64,000 nucleotides of DNA from Paenarthrobacter histidinolovorans (GCF_014647595.1 NZ_BMPM01000005.1:62001-126000), one strand, 5' to 3'. Positions 15,894-25,174 are shown, counted from the first letter of the stretch. A program made the numbers and translations. The notes: generated by a model not told the origin, from the letters alone.

Positions 15894-17045
15894 ATGGGGG
15901 AATGGGTGTGGCCGGCGTACGTGGGTGTGCTGGGAGGGGTGCTCCTCTTTGGCGTGTTCATGGTGCCTATCGTGGCGATCCAGTACAGGATGTACGGCCG
16001 GTTCACGTGGCGTCGATTCCTGGGTGCCGCAGGGCTGAGCGTCTACGGTGTTGCCCTGGTGGCCTACACGTTGCTGCCTCTGCCGGATCCCACCCTGTTG
16101 AAGTGCGGCCCAGGCGGAAGCACTTTCCAGCCGGTTCCCTTCCAATTCCTCGACGACATCCAACGTGAAACTTCGGGCCTGGGAATCACGGGAACCCTGA
16201 CCAGCCGCGCCACGCTGCAGGTTGTCTTCAACGTGGTGCTGTTCATCCCTTGGGGCGTGATCGCGCGGCGCTACCTTTCGTGGAACATCGCCGTATCCAC
16301 GCTGACCGGCGGCATCGTCTCGGGACTCATCGAGGCCACCCAATTCACCGGTTTATGGGGCATTTACGACTGCGCCTACCGTCTTGCCGACGTCGACGAT
16401 CTCATCACGAACACCCTTGGCGCTTTGATCGGCGCCGTTATTGCTCCTTTGGTCCTTTGGTTCATGCCGCAACGACGTGACCTCCGCGCGGCCCGTGGCC
16501 AGAGCCGCCCCGTCACCGTCCGGCGGCGCTGGCTTGGGATGATCATCGACTACGTGGCGCTGGTGTTCCTCGGCTTTGGCTTTGTTGTCGTTTACAGCGT
16601 GGGGCTGCTCGCGATCGGCGCGGATCTCCCCGCAGCAGACGACACCTTTTCCCTCGTCCTCATGCATCTCGTTCCCGGGTTCCTGGTGTTCTACCTGCCC
16701 GCACTTGTGGGTTCCGGCGCATCACTCGGCCAGCGCGCCGTGTGGCTGCAACCGTATTGGCCGGCCACCCGCCGTCGGGCATTGCTCCGGGCCAGCGCTA
16801 CCGGCGGGCTCTACGTCGTGTTGTCGTTCCTGGGCGATCTGATGCAGGCAACCGCGTTCGGTCCTCTCACCGGCCTCTTGCTCCTGGCCGCTTTCGTAGC
16901 GATTCCGCTCACTAAGTCGCGGGGACTTTCGGGCGTCCTAACCGGTGCACAGATGGTTGACTCACGTGAAATCGAACGACGCCGGGTGGCTGGCTTAGTG
17001 CCGGGACCGGCCTGGCGTTCGCAAACCACGACAGCAGCTGAGTGA
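15894..17045 (+). CDS. VanZ-RDD fusion membrane protein
   Basis: 383 residues. The N-terminal half is a VanZ-like domain: four to five helices, with NVVLFIPWGVIARR, SGLIEATQFTGLWGIYDCAYRLADVDDLITNTLGALIG as the signature region (D-x-D-D and N-T-x-G). After a basic linker (VTVRRRWLGMIIDY) an RDD-type domain of three helices follows. VanZ-like proteins are linked to teicoplanin tolerance in enterococci, but most homologues have no proven role. AGTGAAAGGGAATC precedes the ATG. Confidence 0.85.
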   Translation: MGEWVWPAYVGVLGGVLLFGVFMVPIVAIQYRMYGRFTWRRFLGAAGLSVYGVALVAYTLLPLPDPTLLKCGPGGSTFQPVPFQFLDDIQRETSGLGITGTLTSRATLQVVFNVVLFIPWGVIARRYLSWNIAVSTLTGGIVSGLIEATQFTGLWGIYDCAYRLADVDDLITNTLGALIGAVIAPLVLWFMPQRRDLRAARGQSRPVTVRRRWLGMIIDYVALVFLGFGFVVVYSVGLLAIGADLPAADDTFSLVLMHLVPGFLVFYLPALVGSGASLGQRAVWLQPYWPATRRRALLRASATGGLYVVLSFLGDLMQATAFGPLTGLLLLAAFVAIPLTKSRGLSGVLTGAQMVDSREIERRRVAGLVPGPAWRSQTTTAAE

Positions 17046-17057
17046 CGCGGGGTGCAT

Positions 17058-17097
17058 GTGGCCGGCTCGAGGGGGGGTCTGCTTTCGGGCCGGCCAC
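17058..17097 (+). terminator. Possible terminator after the VanZ-RDD gene
   Basis: GTGGCCGGC at 17058-17066 and GCCGGCCAC at 17089-17097 form a 9-bp stem with a 22-base loop, 13 bases after the stop. The rest of the gap to 17329 holds a 15-base palindrome at 17249-17263 (CACTAC-TTA-GTAGTG) and a long A/T run at 17303-17325, which may terminate the opposing gene. Confidence 0.45.
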
Positions 17098-17329
17098 ACT
17101 GTCCGCTCGGGCAAGCGGACGAGCGCACCCCCAAGGCCACTGACAACGAGCGGCCCAGGGTATTGCGCGTGACCGGCCGAGGAGGGGGTCTCAACACCTC
17201 ATAGGCCGTGGCTGCTGCTCTGCATCCGGAATGCGCTCGGCAACCTGTCACTACTTAGTAGTGGCGCCACCCGACGGAACGTGTCATGGTCCAGGTCAGT
17301 TTCTTTTTTTATTTTTTTGCGCCTGGTTG

Positions 17330-17773
17330 CTACTTTTTGCCGGCCTTCAGATCCGAGACAACTTTGGCAATACGTCGTGCGCGGGTCTCAGCGGTCTTGG
17401 CGTCCCCGATCGGTTCCACGTACCGCCGCTGGGCACTGTAGTTGAGCGTCCCGTAGAAGGCTTTCGCGTCAGGGTCCGCGTCCAAGGCTGCAGCGAGATC
17501 GTCCGGAACTTCCACGACGCGCGGCTGGGTGTCCACCTCGAGACCCACCTCCACCGTGTCACCAGCGGCAGCGCCGGTCAGCTCGCGGTTCGCCGAACTG
17601 ACGCCCACCATGTATTTCCCGCCCATCACCGCGATGCTGCTGCGGTAACTTTGGCCGTTGATGGTCACCACCACGGGAGGCTTTTTCCCGGCCCCAAGTG
17701 CATCCACGACGTCGGAGGGAACCTCGATGCCGGCTTTGTTGCCATCGCCCACGATGGTGGTTGTAAATTGCAT
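17330..17773 (-). CDS. DUF1905/YdeI (OmdA)-domain protein
   Basis: 147 residues. The N-terminal DUF1905 half (FTTTIVGDGNKAGIEVPSDV, INGQSYRSSIAVMGGKYMVGV) is followed by the YdeI/OmdA motif (PDDLAAALDADPDAKAFYGTLNYSAQRRYVEPIGDAKTAETRARRI). In other bacteria YdeI-type proteins have been linked to peptide or stress resistance, but the molecular function is not established. The ATG faces DUF2630 divergently across 95 bases. Confidence 0.88.
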   Translation of the reverse strand: MQFTTTIVGDGNKAGIEVPSDVVDALGAGKKPPVVVTINGQSYRSSIAVMGGKYMVGVSSANRELTGAAAGDTVEVGLEVDTQPRVVEVPDDLAAALDADPDAKAFYGTLNYSAQRRYVEPIGDAKTAETRARRIAKVVSDLKAGKK

Positions 17774-17868
17774 GACCCAAGTATGCCGCCAGGAACCAGT
17801 AGACGCACCCCACCGGCAAGACTAGGTTTCTTATAACGCCCGGAACAGCCACCCCAAGGAGAGAGACC

Positions 17869-18111
17869 ATGGACGAGCAGGACCTTCTGGAACGAATCCA
17901 GGCATTGGTGGAAGAGGAACATCATCTCCGCGACTCCGCAGGTTCAGAGACAGCCGGCGACGACAGCCGGGCACGCCTTGCCCACCTTGAAGCCCAGCTG
18001 GACCAGTGCTGGGATTTGTTGCGCCAGCGGCGTGCCAAGAAGGACGCCGGAGAGAACCCGGACGACGCCGAGGCCCGTCCTATCAGCGAAGTTGAGGGCT
18101 ATCGGCAGTAG
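17869..18111 (+). CDS. DUF2630 family small protein
   Basis: 80 residues, highly charged, with two predicted helices: DEQDLLERIQALVEEEHHLR and LAHLEAQLDQCWDLLRQRRA. This is the typical DUF2630 coiled-coil pattern, including the conserved CWDLLRQRRA. Role unknown. AAGGAGAG precedes the ATG at seven bases. Confidence 0.9.
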   Translation: MDEQDLLERIQALVEEEHHLRDSAGSETAGDDSRARLAHLEAQLDQCWDLLRQRRAKKDAGENPDDAEARPISEVEGYRQ

Positions 18112-18140
18112 CTTTACCCCTCAGAAACCGGCCCTGGAAT

Positions 18141-19283
18141 CTAGGCGCCTTCAAGTACCTGGCTGGTGGCCCACGCCAAGTACTTGGCGGCGTTGGCCAC
18201 TGCGTCCGCAACATCCGGAACGCCATCTTTGCGCTGTGCGACGTCCAGCAACTGTGCCGCCGCCACGATCCCGTGCTTCGCCAGGTCCTCGGGCGTCACA
18301 GTGATACGGCCGGCTACTGCGATCACCGGAATGCCATGGACGCTCGCGGCATCTGCCAACGCAATCGGCGCCTTGCCCGTGAGCGACTGCTCATCCATGG
18401 ACCCTTCACCGGTGATCACCAGATCGGCCTCACTCAAGTGCGAGGCGAGTCCAGTCAGCCCTGCCACCAGCGCGAAACCACCTTCCAGCGCGGCATCCGT
18501 GAATGCCAGGAACGACGCCGGGAACCCACCGGCCGCTCCGGCGCCCGGAACGTTCACGTCGCGCCCAGTGGTTTCCCGAAGGAGCGACGCCCAGTTGCGG
18601 AGTCCGGCGTCGAGCATTTCAACGGCGTCCTCATCCGCGCCCTTCTGCGGACCAAAAACATGCGCGGCGCCATCGGTCCCGTACAGCGGGTTTTGGACGT
18701 CGACGGCGATGCGGAACTTCACCGCCGACAGCCGGGGATCCAGCTCCGAGACATCCAAGGCTACGACGTCCGCGAGTGATCCGCCGCCCAGCGGCATCAC
18801 GTTCCCGGCCGCATCCAGGGGCTTGAGCCCCAGCGCGCGCAAGGCGCCGCTGCCGCCGTCGGACATTGCTGAGCCGCCAACGCCGAGCACGATCTCGGTG
18901 GCACCGGCGTCCAGGGCAGCAGCGATGAGCTGGCCACAACCGTAGCTATGGGCGCGCAGGGAATTCCCGGGAGTCGGCTCCATATGCGCCAAACCGGAAG
19001 CCATGGCTGTTTCGATGACGGCCGTGACGCCGCCGAAAGAGTCTTTGCGGATCGCCCAGGACGCACCCACCGGCTTGAGGATGGGTCCCACAACTGCGTT
19101 GTTGCGCTCCTCGTAACCAGCGGCAATGGCAGCATCCAGCGTGCCCTCACCGCCGTCTGCCACCGGGAACTGCGTGGTCACAGCATCCGGGTAGACGCGC
19201 AAGGCGCCCTCGGCCATGGCTGACGCGGCTTCGGCGGCGGTCAGGGATCCCTTGAACTTGTCCGGGGCGATGAGGATACGCAT
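18141..19283 (-). CDS. Glycerate kinase (GarK/GlxK family)
   Basis: 380 residues, the full family length. Phosphorylates D-glycerate with ATP, in glyoxylate and sugar-acid metabolism. Signature segments are IAPDKFKGSLTAAEAA at the N-terminus, GGEGTLDA, EIVLGVGGSAMSDGGSGALRALG in the middle and LVITGEGSMDEQSLTGKAP toward the end. It is followed on the same strand by a hydroxyacid dehydrogenase gene, upstream of it, which would reduce or oxidise related three-carbon acids. The link to the window's galactarate-type dehydratase at 61.8 kb is plausible since glycerate is a later product of that route. Confidence 0.95.
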   Translation of the reverse strand: MRILIAPDKFKGSLTAAEAASAMAEGALRVYPDAVTTQFPVADGGEGTLDAAIAAGYEERNNAVVGPILKPVGASWAIRKDSFGGVTAVIETAMASGLAHMEPTPGNSLRAHSYGCGQLIAAALDAGATEIVLGVGGSAMSDGGSGALRALGLKPLDAAGNVMPLGGGSLADVVALDVSELDPRLSAVKFRIAVDVQNPLYGTDGAAHVFGPQKGADEDAVEMLDAGLRNWASLLRETTGRDVNVPGAGAAGGFPASFLAFTDAALEGGFALVAGLTGLASHLSEADLVITGEGSMDEQSLTGKAPIALADAASVHGIPVIAVAGRITVTPEDLAKHGIVAAAQLLDVAQRKDGVPDVADAVANAAKYLAWATSQVLEGA

Positions 19284-19331
19284 GCGTCCATCTTGCCAGC
19301 TTTGCCCGGAAAGCGCTTGCCCGCCCGTAAC

Positions 19332-20294
19332 CTAGCCGCTGATAACCCTCACCGGAGCACCCTCCAGCCACGCCTTCACGTCCTCGAACGCCTCGCCGTA
19401 GAACTTCCGGTAGCTCTCATGCGTCACGTACCCAATGTGCGGTGTGAGGACAGTCCGCGGGGAATGCAGCAGCGCGTGCCCGGCAGGAAGGGGCTCTTCC
19501 TCGAAAACATCCAGGGCAGCCCCACGGATCCAGCCCTCCTCCAAGGCACGGATCAGGGCCACCTCGTCAACCAACGGGCCCCGGGCAGTGTTGACCAACA
19601 CCCCATCGGGACCCAGAAGGCGCAGTTCTTCGGAGCCCACAATGCCTTGGGTTCGCTCGGAGAGCCGCAGGTGCAGCGTCACGATGTCCGACTCACTGAA
19701 GAGTTCCTCTTTGCTGACCAGGCGGGCACCTGCTGCCTCGGCGGCCTCCGTGGTGAGGTTCTGGCTCCACGCGAGGACGTCCATGCCGAACGCTTGGGCG
19801 TACCCGGCCATGCGCTTGCCGATTTTCCCCAGGCCAACGATTCCGAGCGTCTTGCCTTCAAGTTCAAATCCGACGCCGGTCTGCCAGTCCCCCGCCCGCA
19901 GCGAGTTCTCCTCCACAGGCAGGTTCCGTGCGAAGGCGAGCAACAGGGCCCAGGTGAGCTCCGGCGCCGCGGCGGGTGATCCGCCCGTTCCGCACACCAC
20001 GATGCCCCGTTCCGTAGCGGCTTCGAGATCGATCGCCGCATTCGCCATGCCCGTAGTGACCAGGAGCTTCAAGTTGGGCAACGAATCCAGGACATTTTGT
20101 GGAAACCGGGTCCGCTCACGCATCGCCACAATGATGTCGAACGGCGTCAACGCAGCCACGGCTTGGTCCTCCGAAAGGAAAGGTGCGCTGAAGACGCTGA
20201 CCTTCACGCCGTCGTCGGGCAGTGAATCCCACGGTGCATAATCCCCGGAAACCTGCTGGTAATCATCAAGAATGGCTAAACGGAACTGGGTCAC
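19332..20294 (-). CDS. D-2-hydroxyacid dehydrogenase (NAD-binding)
   Basis: 320 residues from GTG 20294, chosen because GGGGAGGAG lies about six bases upstream; the frame is open further but unsupported. The Rossmann motif is GIVGLGKIGKRMAGYA. The catalytic elements are visible as NTARGPLVDE with its arginine, the glutamate in the following helix, and histidine in TPHIGYVTHE. The family includes phosphoglycerate, glyoxylate and hydroxypyruvate reductases; the exact substrate is not evident. It precedes glycerate kinase on the same strand with 48 bases between. Confidence 0.92.
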   Translation of the reverse strand: MTQFRLAILDDYQQVSGDYAPWDSLPDDGVKVSVFSAPFLSEDQAVAALTPFDIIVAMRERTRFPQNVLDSLPNLKLLVTTGMANAAIDLEAATERGIVVCGTGGSPAAAPELTWALLLAFARNLPVEENSLRAGDWQTGVGFELEGKTLGIVGLGKIGKRMAGYAQAFGMDVLAWSQNLTTEAAEAAGARLVSKEELFSESDIVTLHLRLSERTQGIVGSEELRLLGPDGVLVNTARGPLVDEVALIRALEEGWIRGAALDVFEEEPLPAGHALLHSPRTVLTPHIGYVTHESYRKFYGEAFEDVKAWLEGAPVRVISG

Positions 20295-20350
20295 GGCAAT
20301 CTCCTCCCCACAGCGGCTGGTGGTACTGAACACCATCTCACGTTAGGTTT

Positions 20351-22174
20351 TTGAGTGTGAGCCAAAATGTGACCTCCACCATGCCCAAGCCCGAGCACCC
20401 CCGCCCACAAATGGTCCGTGAGAACTGGATGAACCTCAACGGCACCTGGGGTTTTGAGATCGACGCCGGAGACTCCGGCGTCGATCGTGGGCTCACAACG
20501 CGCGAACTGAACAGCGAGATTCTGGTTCCTTTCGCGCCCGAGTCGGCACTTTCCGGGGTTGGGCACGTCGACTTCATGGAAGCCGTCTGGTACCGGCGAA
20601 CGGTCACCATCCCGCAGGAGTGGGCAGCGCACAATGTGCTCCTCCACTTCGGCGCTGTGGACCACGACGCAACTGTCTGGGTGAATGGAGTCGAGGTTGC
20701 GCGGCACCGGGGTGGTTTCACGCCGTTCACCGCCGACTTGGGCGGAGTAGTAGAGCCCGGCGCGGACGCAGTGATAGTGGTGCGCGCCCGGGACTCACGG
20801 CACGGGATGCAGGCACGCGGCAAGCAGGCAACCTGGTACAACAACACGCACTGCCAATACACGCGCACCACCGGAATCTGGCAGACCGTGTGGATGGAAG
20901 CCGTGCCCGAGGTCTACATAAAACGCCTCCGAATGACCCCCAACCTGGCCGACTCAAGCATCACCGTGGAAGTCCCGATCAGCCGGAACCGGCGCGGACA
21001 CACAGTCACGGCAGTTCTCAGCGATAAGGAAGAACTGCGGATTGAAGCGCAGGCCAAGGCGGACCTGGACCTCACACCATCGCTCCGGCTCACCATTCCC
21101 GCCGATGCACTGCGCCCATGGTCGCCGGAAGACCCGTTCCTTTACCACCTTGAAGTGAGCGTGCGGGACAGCGCCGGCGAGATTGTGGATTGCGTGAGCA
21201 GCTATGCCGCCATCCGCTCGATCGCCCTGGACGGCAAGGTTGTCCGCATCAACGGCAATGCGGTTTTCCAGCGGCTGGTCCTGGACCAGGGCTACTGGCC
21301 GGACTCCTTGATGACCGCACCCGATGAAGCCGCCTTGGTCAAGGACATCGAACTGTCCATGGCAGCCGGATTCAACGGTGCCCGATTGCACCAGAAGGTT
21401 TTCGAAGAACGATTCCTCTACCACGCGGACCGGCTGGGCTACCTGGTGTGGGGCGAATTCGGTGACTGGGGCGTGTCAGGCGGCGGCACCATCGGCCACA
21501 ACCAACAACCGACGGCCAGCTTCGTGGCGCAGTGGTTGGAAGTCCTGCAGCGCGATTACAACCACCCATCCATCGTCGGCTGGTGCCCCCTCAATGAAAC
21601 CCACCAGGTGCTGCACGACCGCCTCACCGTGCTGGACGACGTCACCCAGGCCATGTTCCTGGCCACCAAACTCGCCGACCCCACACGGCCCGTGATCGAC
21701 GCGTCCGGCTACTCCCACCGGATCCGGGAAACAGACATCTACGACTCCCACTCCTACGAACAAGACCCCGACCGTTTCCGCATGGAACAGCAGGGCCTTG
21801 CCGACGGAAAGCCGTACATCAACAAGAAGGCCGACGGCGAGGAGTATTCCGTGCCCTACGCCGGGCAGCCGTACTTCGTCTCCGAATTCGGCGGGATCTG
21901 GTGGAACGAGGCCGAAGCCCGGCAGGCAGCGGGGGCGGCAGGCACCGACGTCGAAAGTTCCTGGGGTTACGGCCAGCGGGTCAGCAGCGAGGAGGAGTTC
22001 TACACCCGCTTCGACGGGCTCTGTGGCGTCCTGCTGGAAAATCCGGACATGTTTGGTTACTGCTACACCCAGCTGACCGATGTGTTCCAGGAGAAGAACG
22101 GAATCTTCACCTTTGATCGCAGCCCCAAGTTCGATCTCGAGAGGATCCGGGCCAGCCAGCTCCGGAGGGGCTAG
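20351..22174 (+). CDS. Glycoside hydrolase family 2 protein
   Basis: 607 residues from TTG 20351; GTG 20357, GTG 20369 and ATG 20381 are in frame and the true start is probably one of them. A jelly-roll sugar-binding domain (about 15-180), an Ig-like domain and a TIM barrel follow in GH2 order. The acid/base is E416 in WCPLNETH and the nucleophile E512 in FVSEFGG. No signal peptide, so it works on imported oligosaccharides. Beta-galactosidase, mannosidase or glucuronidase activity is possible; the sequence does not decide. It is divergent from the hydroxyacid dehydrogenase. Confidence 0.93.
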   Translation: MSVSQNVTSTMPKPEHPRPQMVRENWMNLNGTWGFEIDAGDSGVDRGLTTRELNSEILVPFAPESALSGVGHVDFMEAVWYRRTVTIPQEWAAHNVLLHFGAVDHDATVWVNGVEVARHRGGFTPFTADLGGVVEPGADAVIVVRARDSRHGMQARGKQATWYNNTHCQYTRTTGIWQTVWMEAVPEVYIKRLRMTPNLADSSITVEVPISRNRRGHTVTAVLSDKEELRIEAQAKADLDLTPSLRLTIPADALRPWSPEDPFLYHLEVSVRDSAGEIVDCVSSYAAIRSIALDGKVVRINGNAVFQRLVLDQGYWPDSLMTAPDEAALVKDIELSMAAGFNGARLHQKVFEERFLYHADRLGYLVWGEFGDWGVSGGGTIGHNQQPTASFVAQWLEVLQRDYNHPSIVGWCPLNETHQVLHDRLTVLDDVTQAMFLATKLADPTRPVIDASGYSHRIRETDIYDSHSYEQDPDRFRMEQQGLADGKPYINKKADGEEYSVPYAGQPYFVSEFGGIWWNEAEARQAAGAAGTDVESSWGYGQRVSSEEEFYTRFDGLCGVLLENPDMFGYCYTQLTDVFQEKNGIFTFDRSPKFDLERIRASQLRRG

Positions 22175-22968
22175 ACCCACTGCCCCCGGCGGATCAGGAC
22201 TTCCTTGAGCAGATCCAGGCGGTCGGACACGATCCCGTCCACGCCAAGATCCAGGAGCCGCTCCATCTCGGCGGGATCGTTGATGGTCCACACATGCACC
22301 TGCCTGCCAACGCGGTGGGCACGGCGTATGAATCCAGCGGTCACTACCGGCAACCGCCCGTACCGGACAGGGACCTGAAAAACGTCGACGCCGGTCAACA
22401 ACCTGCGTGCCAAACCCGTCGGCAGCACGGGGCCAAGAAGGACAAACAACGCAGTCAATGAGCTCCCGGCAGAAGATGCCACCCGACGCGACAGCTTCGC
22501 CAAGACTGCCCTGCGCCGCCTGTCCGAGAAACTGGTGACCAGGACACGGTTGTGGACGCCGTGCCTTTCGATCGCCGAAGCCAGGGCAACAACCGAGTTC
22601 CAGTCTTTGACGTCAAGGTTCAAACGGGCATCCGGCAAAGACATCACCAGCTCATCAAAAGTTGGCACCGGCTCCACACCGCCGATCCGGGCCCGGGCCA
22701 CCTCCGCGGCGGTCAGCTCCGAAATCCTGCCGGTCGAGTCGGTGACCCGGTCCAAGGATGAGTCGTGGAAGACCAGCAGAACATCATCGGACGTGGTGTG
22801 GACATCCGTTTCCAGGTGCACGGTCCCGAGCTCCACGGCAGCCTTAAACGCCGCCATGGAATTCTCCAGCCCCTCCCGGGAAAAGCCGCGATGAGCCAAG
22901 GCCAAGGGTCCTGACGAACCGTCCTTGCGGAGGAAATAGGGCAGCGTCACACCCGTAGCGTAGCCCAT
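22171..22968 (-). CDS. Glycerophosphodiester phosphodiesterase
   Basis: 265 residues from ATG 22968; the open frame extends upstream but that part is arginine-rich shadow of the next gene. Hydrolyses glycerophosphodiesters to glycerol 3-phosphate and an alcohol. Metal and catalytic motifs are in order: LAHRGFSREGLENS, HLETDVHTTSDDVLLVFHD, RLNLDVK, then VDGIVSDRLDLL at the end. No signal peptide, so cytosolic. Its stop overlaps the convergent GH2 stop by four bases. Confidence 0.93.
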   Translation of the reverse strand: MGYATGVTLPYFLRKDGSSGPLALAHRGFSREGLENSMAAFKAAVELGTVHLETDVHTTSDDVLLVFHDSSLDRVTDSTGRISELTAAEVARARIGGVEPVPTFDELVMSLPDARLNLDVKDWNSVVALASAIERHGVHNRVLVTSFSDRRRRAVLAKLSRRVASSAGSSLTALFVLLGPVLPTGLARRLLTGVDVFQVPVRYGRLPVVTAGFIRRAHRVGRQVHVWTINDPAEMERLLDLGVDGIVSDRLDLLKEVLIRRGQWV

Positions 22969-22981
22969 CGCGAAAGTGGAG

Positions 22982-23251
22982 CTAGCCCTCCTGCTGGAGC
23001 GCCGCCGTCGTCTGCGGAACGATCTCCACGCCGTCGCTGATGTGGACGAGCGTCCGGCCGCGGCCGCCGTCGAGCTCCACCCACACGGCGGTGGCGTCGC
23101 CGGTGACGGCGTCAATCACACCCGCCGACTCGTACCCCGGTGTGAGCGTTACGCTGACGCGGTCGCCCTGGCGCAAGGAACGCCAGTGGTGATCCGGTTC
23201 GATGCGCCGCAGCGGCGCTGTGTTGAAATCGTTGATCCTGCGCTTGGCCAT
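22982..23251 (-). CDS. Small hypothetical protein
   Basis: 89 residues from ATG 23251, which has GGGGGA five bases upstream; the frame is open to 23281. Contains a strand-rich section (GDRVSVTLTPGYESAGVIDAV, AVWVELDGGRGRTLVHISD) of the kind seen in small beta-barrel or SH3-like proteins, with a basic N-terminus. It sits 13 bases upstream of the GDPD gene and is probably its operon partner. No known family is recognised. Confidence 0.75.
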   Translation of the reverse strand: MAKRRINDFNTAPLRRIEPDHHWRSLRQGDRVSVTLTPGYESAGVIDAVTGDATAVWVELDGGRGRTLVHISDGVEIVPQTTAALQQEG

Positions 23252-23384
23252 GATTCCCCCTGCATTTCGACTGGTAGACACGATGCGAACGGGTCCGTGG
23301 CTGGAAGCCTACGGGCGCAAGGTGAACGCCGGTTGTATGGAGGCTGGGAAGTCGGTGACAGCCCGAAACTGCAAGACTAGGGGC

Positions 23385-24251
23385 ATGACTGTGTTGATAG
23401 CCGGCTGCGGCGACCTTGGAACGGAAACCGGGCTTCGCTTCGCTGCGGCAGGCCACGAGGTTGTGGGCTTGCGCCGTTCCCCCGGGAAGCTGCCCCCCGA
23501 AATCCGTGGCGTGTACGCGGACCTCGCCACGGACGTGCCGGAATTGCCGGCAGATGTGGACATTGTGGTGGTGGCCGTCGCCGCCGACGCCTCCACAGAA
23601 GAGGCCTATCGCGCGGCCTACCTGAACGGCGTGAAGAACGTCCTGGACGCCCTCGAACGGCAATCCATTGAACCGCGGCGGATCCTCTTCGTCTCCTCCA
23701 CTGCCGTGTATAAGGATTCCGGCGGGGCTGTTGTGGACGAGACGACACCCACGGAACCCACGCGATTCAGCGGAAAGGTGCTGGCGGAGGCGGAGGAGCT
23801 GCTGTTCACCCGGACGCGCGGAACGGGCACCCAGCCAATCTCCCTCCGGCTCGGCGGGATCTACGGCCCGGGGCGCACCCGGCTGATCGACCAGGTCCGG
23901 AGCGGCACGGCTGTCATCCCCGCGCAGCCCCGGCACACCAACCGTGTCCACAGGGACGACGCTGCCGCCATGATCGTCCACCTCACCACCATGGAGGCCA
24001 CCCCGGACCAGGTCTACGTGGGTGTTGATGATCACGCCGCCGAAATGGGCGACGTCATGCGGTTCCTCGCGGCCGAACTGGACTGTCCGGAACCCCCGAC
24101 GGCGGCACCTGAGAGCGCGTCCGACGCCGGCCCCGGCGACAAGCGCTGCTCCAACAAACGGCTCCGGGCGACGGGTTTCGAGTTCACGTTCCCGAGCTAC
24201 AAAGAGGGGTACCGCGCGTTGCTTTCCGGCGAGGGCGTACGCCACCCGTGA
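23385..24251 (+). CDS. NAD-dependent epimerase/dehydratase (extended SDR) family protein
   Basis: 288 residues from ATG 23385; the open frame to 23202 is not protein-like. The nucleotide-binding motif is the shorter GCGDLGTETG, seen in the YeeZ-like SDRs, followed by LFVSSTAVYKDSGG. The usual YxxxK is not clearly present; a lysine occurs in RFSGKVLAEAE at the same place, with serine instead of tyrosine before it. The enzyme may thus be atypical or non-catalytic. It overlaps the next gene's GTG by four bases. Confidence 0.85.
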   Translation: MTVLIAGCGDLGTETGLRFAAAGHEVVGLRRSPGKLPPEIRGVYADLATDVPELPADVDIVVVAVAADASTEEAYRAAYLNGVKNVLDALERQSIEPRRILFVSSTAVYKDSGGAVVDETTPTEPTRFSGKVLAEAEELLFTRTRGTGTQPISLRLGGIYGPGRTRLIDQVRSGTAVIPAQPRHTNRVHRDDAAAMIVHLTTMEATPDQVYVGVDDHAAEMGDVMRFLAAELDCPEPPTAAPESASDAGPGDKRCSNKRLRATGFEFTFPSYKEGYRALLSGEGVRHP

Positions 24252-25174
24252 AGCGCGTGCTGCGTGCCACAGGAAAGCAGGGATGGGGGCTGGCCTACTT
24301 CGCAATGCAGGCGGTTGCCGGGCTGGCTTGGTGGACCCTGGTTTTCCTGCAGCCTTCGGTGCGCGCAGCCACCCTGGGCAGCCTCGACCCCATCGCTGTA
24401 GCCGCCCTCGACGTTCCCCTTTTCGTGCTCTGTTCGGCCCTCGCGGCTTGTGGCATCAGGGCCGCAGCCGTGGTGGCCACGGGCTGGACGGCCTTGGTGG
24501 CAGCCGCGCTGGCTGTCTACTCCACATTCACCACGGAAGCGGGCCTGGGCGTCCTGATGATGATTGCCGCCACGGCCTGCTCAGGCCTGGCGCTCTGCCT
24601 TGTCCTGCTGGGGCGGGTTCCCACGGACTGGATCATCCGCGGTCCCTTCGCGTTCCGTTCTGCTGCTTCGAGCCGCCCCGCGTCGGCCCACGTAAGTGCA
24701 ACCATCGGGCAAATGATCCTGTTCTGGGGCTTCTTCCTTGGTGCAGTCCCGCTGGTCATCTCGTGGCTGGAACGTCGCTGGATGGTGTACCTGCCCTTCC
24801 CGCAGTCTGTCGCCACCGCGGGCGCCGTGATCTTGATGCTGGCGAGCGTTCTTGGGGTTGCTTCCGCGGTGACCATGTCGTCCCGGGGCCGTGGCACACC
24901 GCTGCCATCGGCCATGCCCAACCACTTGGTCATCGCGGGGCCGTACAGGTGGGTTCGTAATCCGATGGCGGTCGCCGGCATCGCCCAAGGCGTGGGAGTG
25001 GGCCTCATCCTGGGGTCCTGGCTCGTGGTCGCCTACGCGATGATCGGCTCTTTGGTGTGGAACTACGCCGTTCGACCGCTCGAAGAAGCAGACCTCGAAA
25101 ACCGCTTTGGAGCCGAATTCCGCCGGTACCGTTCGTCAGTGAGCTGCTGGGTCCCGCGCGTCGGGCGGAACTAG
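24248..25174 (+). CDS. Isoprenylcysteine carboxyl methyltransferase-like membrane protein
   Basis: 308 residues from a GTG overlapping the previous stop. Seven or so membrane helices; the C-terminal part carries the ICMT/PEMT motif GPYRWVRNPMAVAGIAQG and the closing RPLEEADLENRFGAEFRRY, which form the SAM-binding site in this superfamily. In bacteria these proteins methylate lipid-like or small substrates; the target is not known. Coupling to the SDR gene suggests a shared pathway. Confidence 0.87.
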   Translation: MKRVLRATGKQGWGLAYFAMQAVAGLAWWTLVFLQPSVRAATLGSLDPIAVAALDVPLFVLCSALAACGIRAAAVVATGWTALVAAALAVYSTFTTEAGLGVLMMIAATACSGLALCLVLLGRVPTDWIIRGPFAFRSAASSRPASAHVSATIGQMILFWGFFLGAVPLVISWLERRWMVYLPFPQSVATAGAVILMLASVLGVASAVTMSSRGRGTPLPSAMPNHLVIAGPYRWVRNPMAVAGIAQGVGVGLILGSWLVVAYAMIGSLVWNYAVRPLEEADLENRFGAEFRRYRSSVSCWVPRVGRN

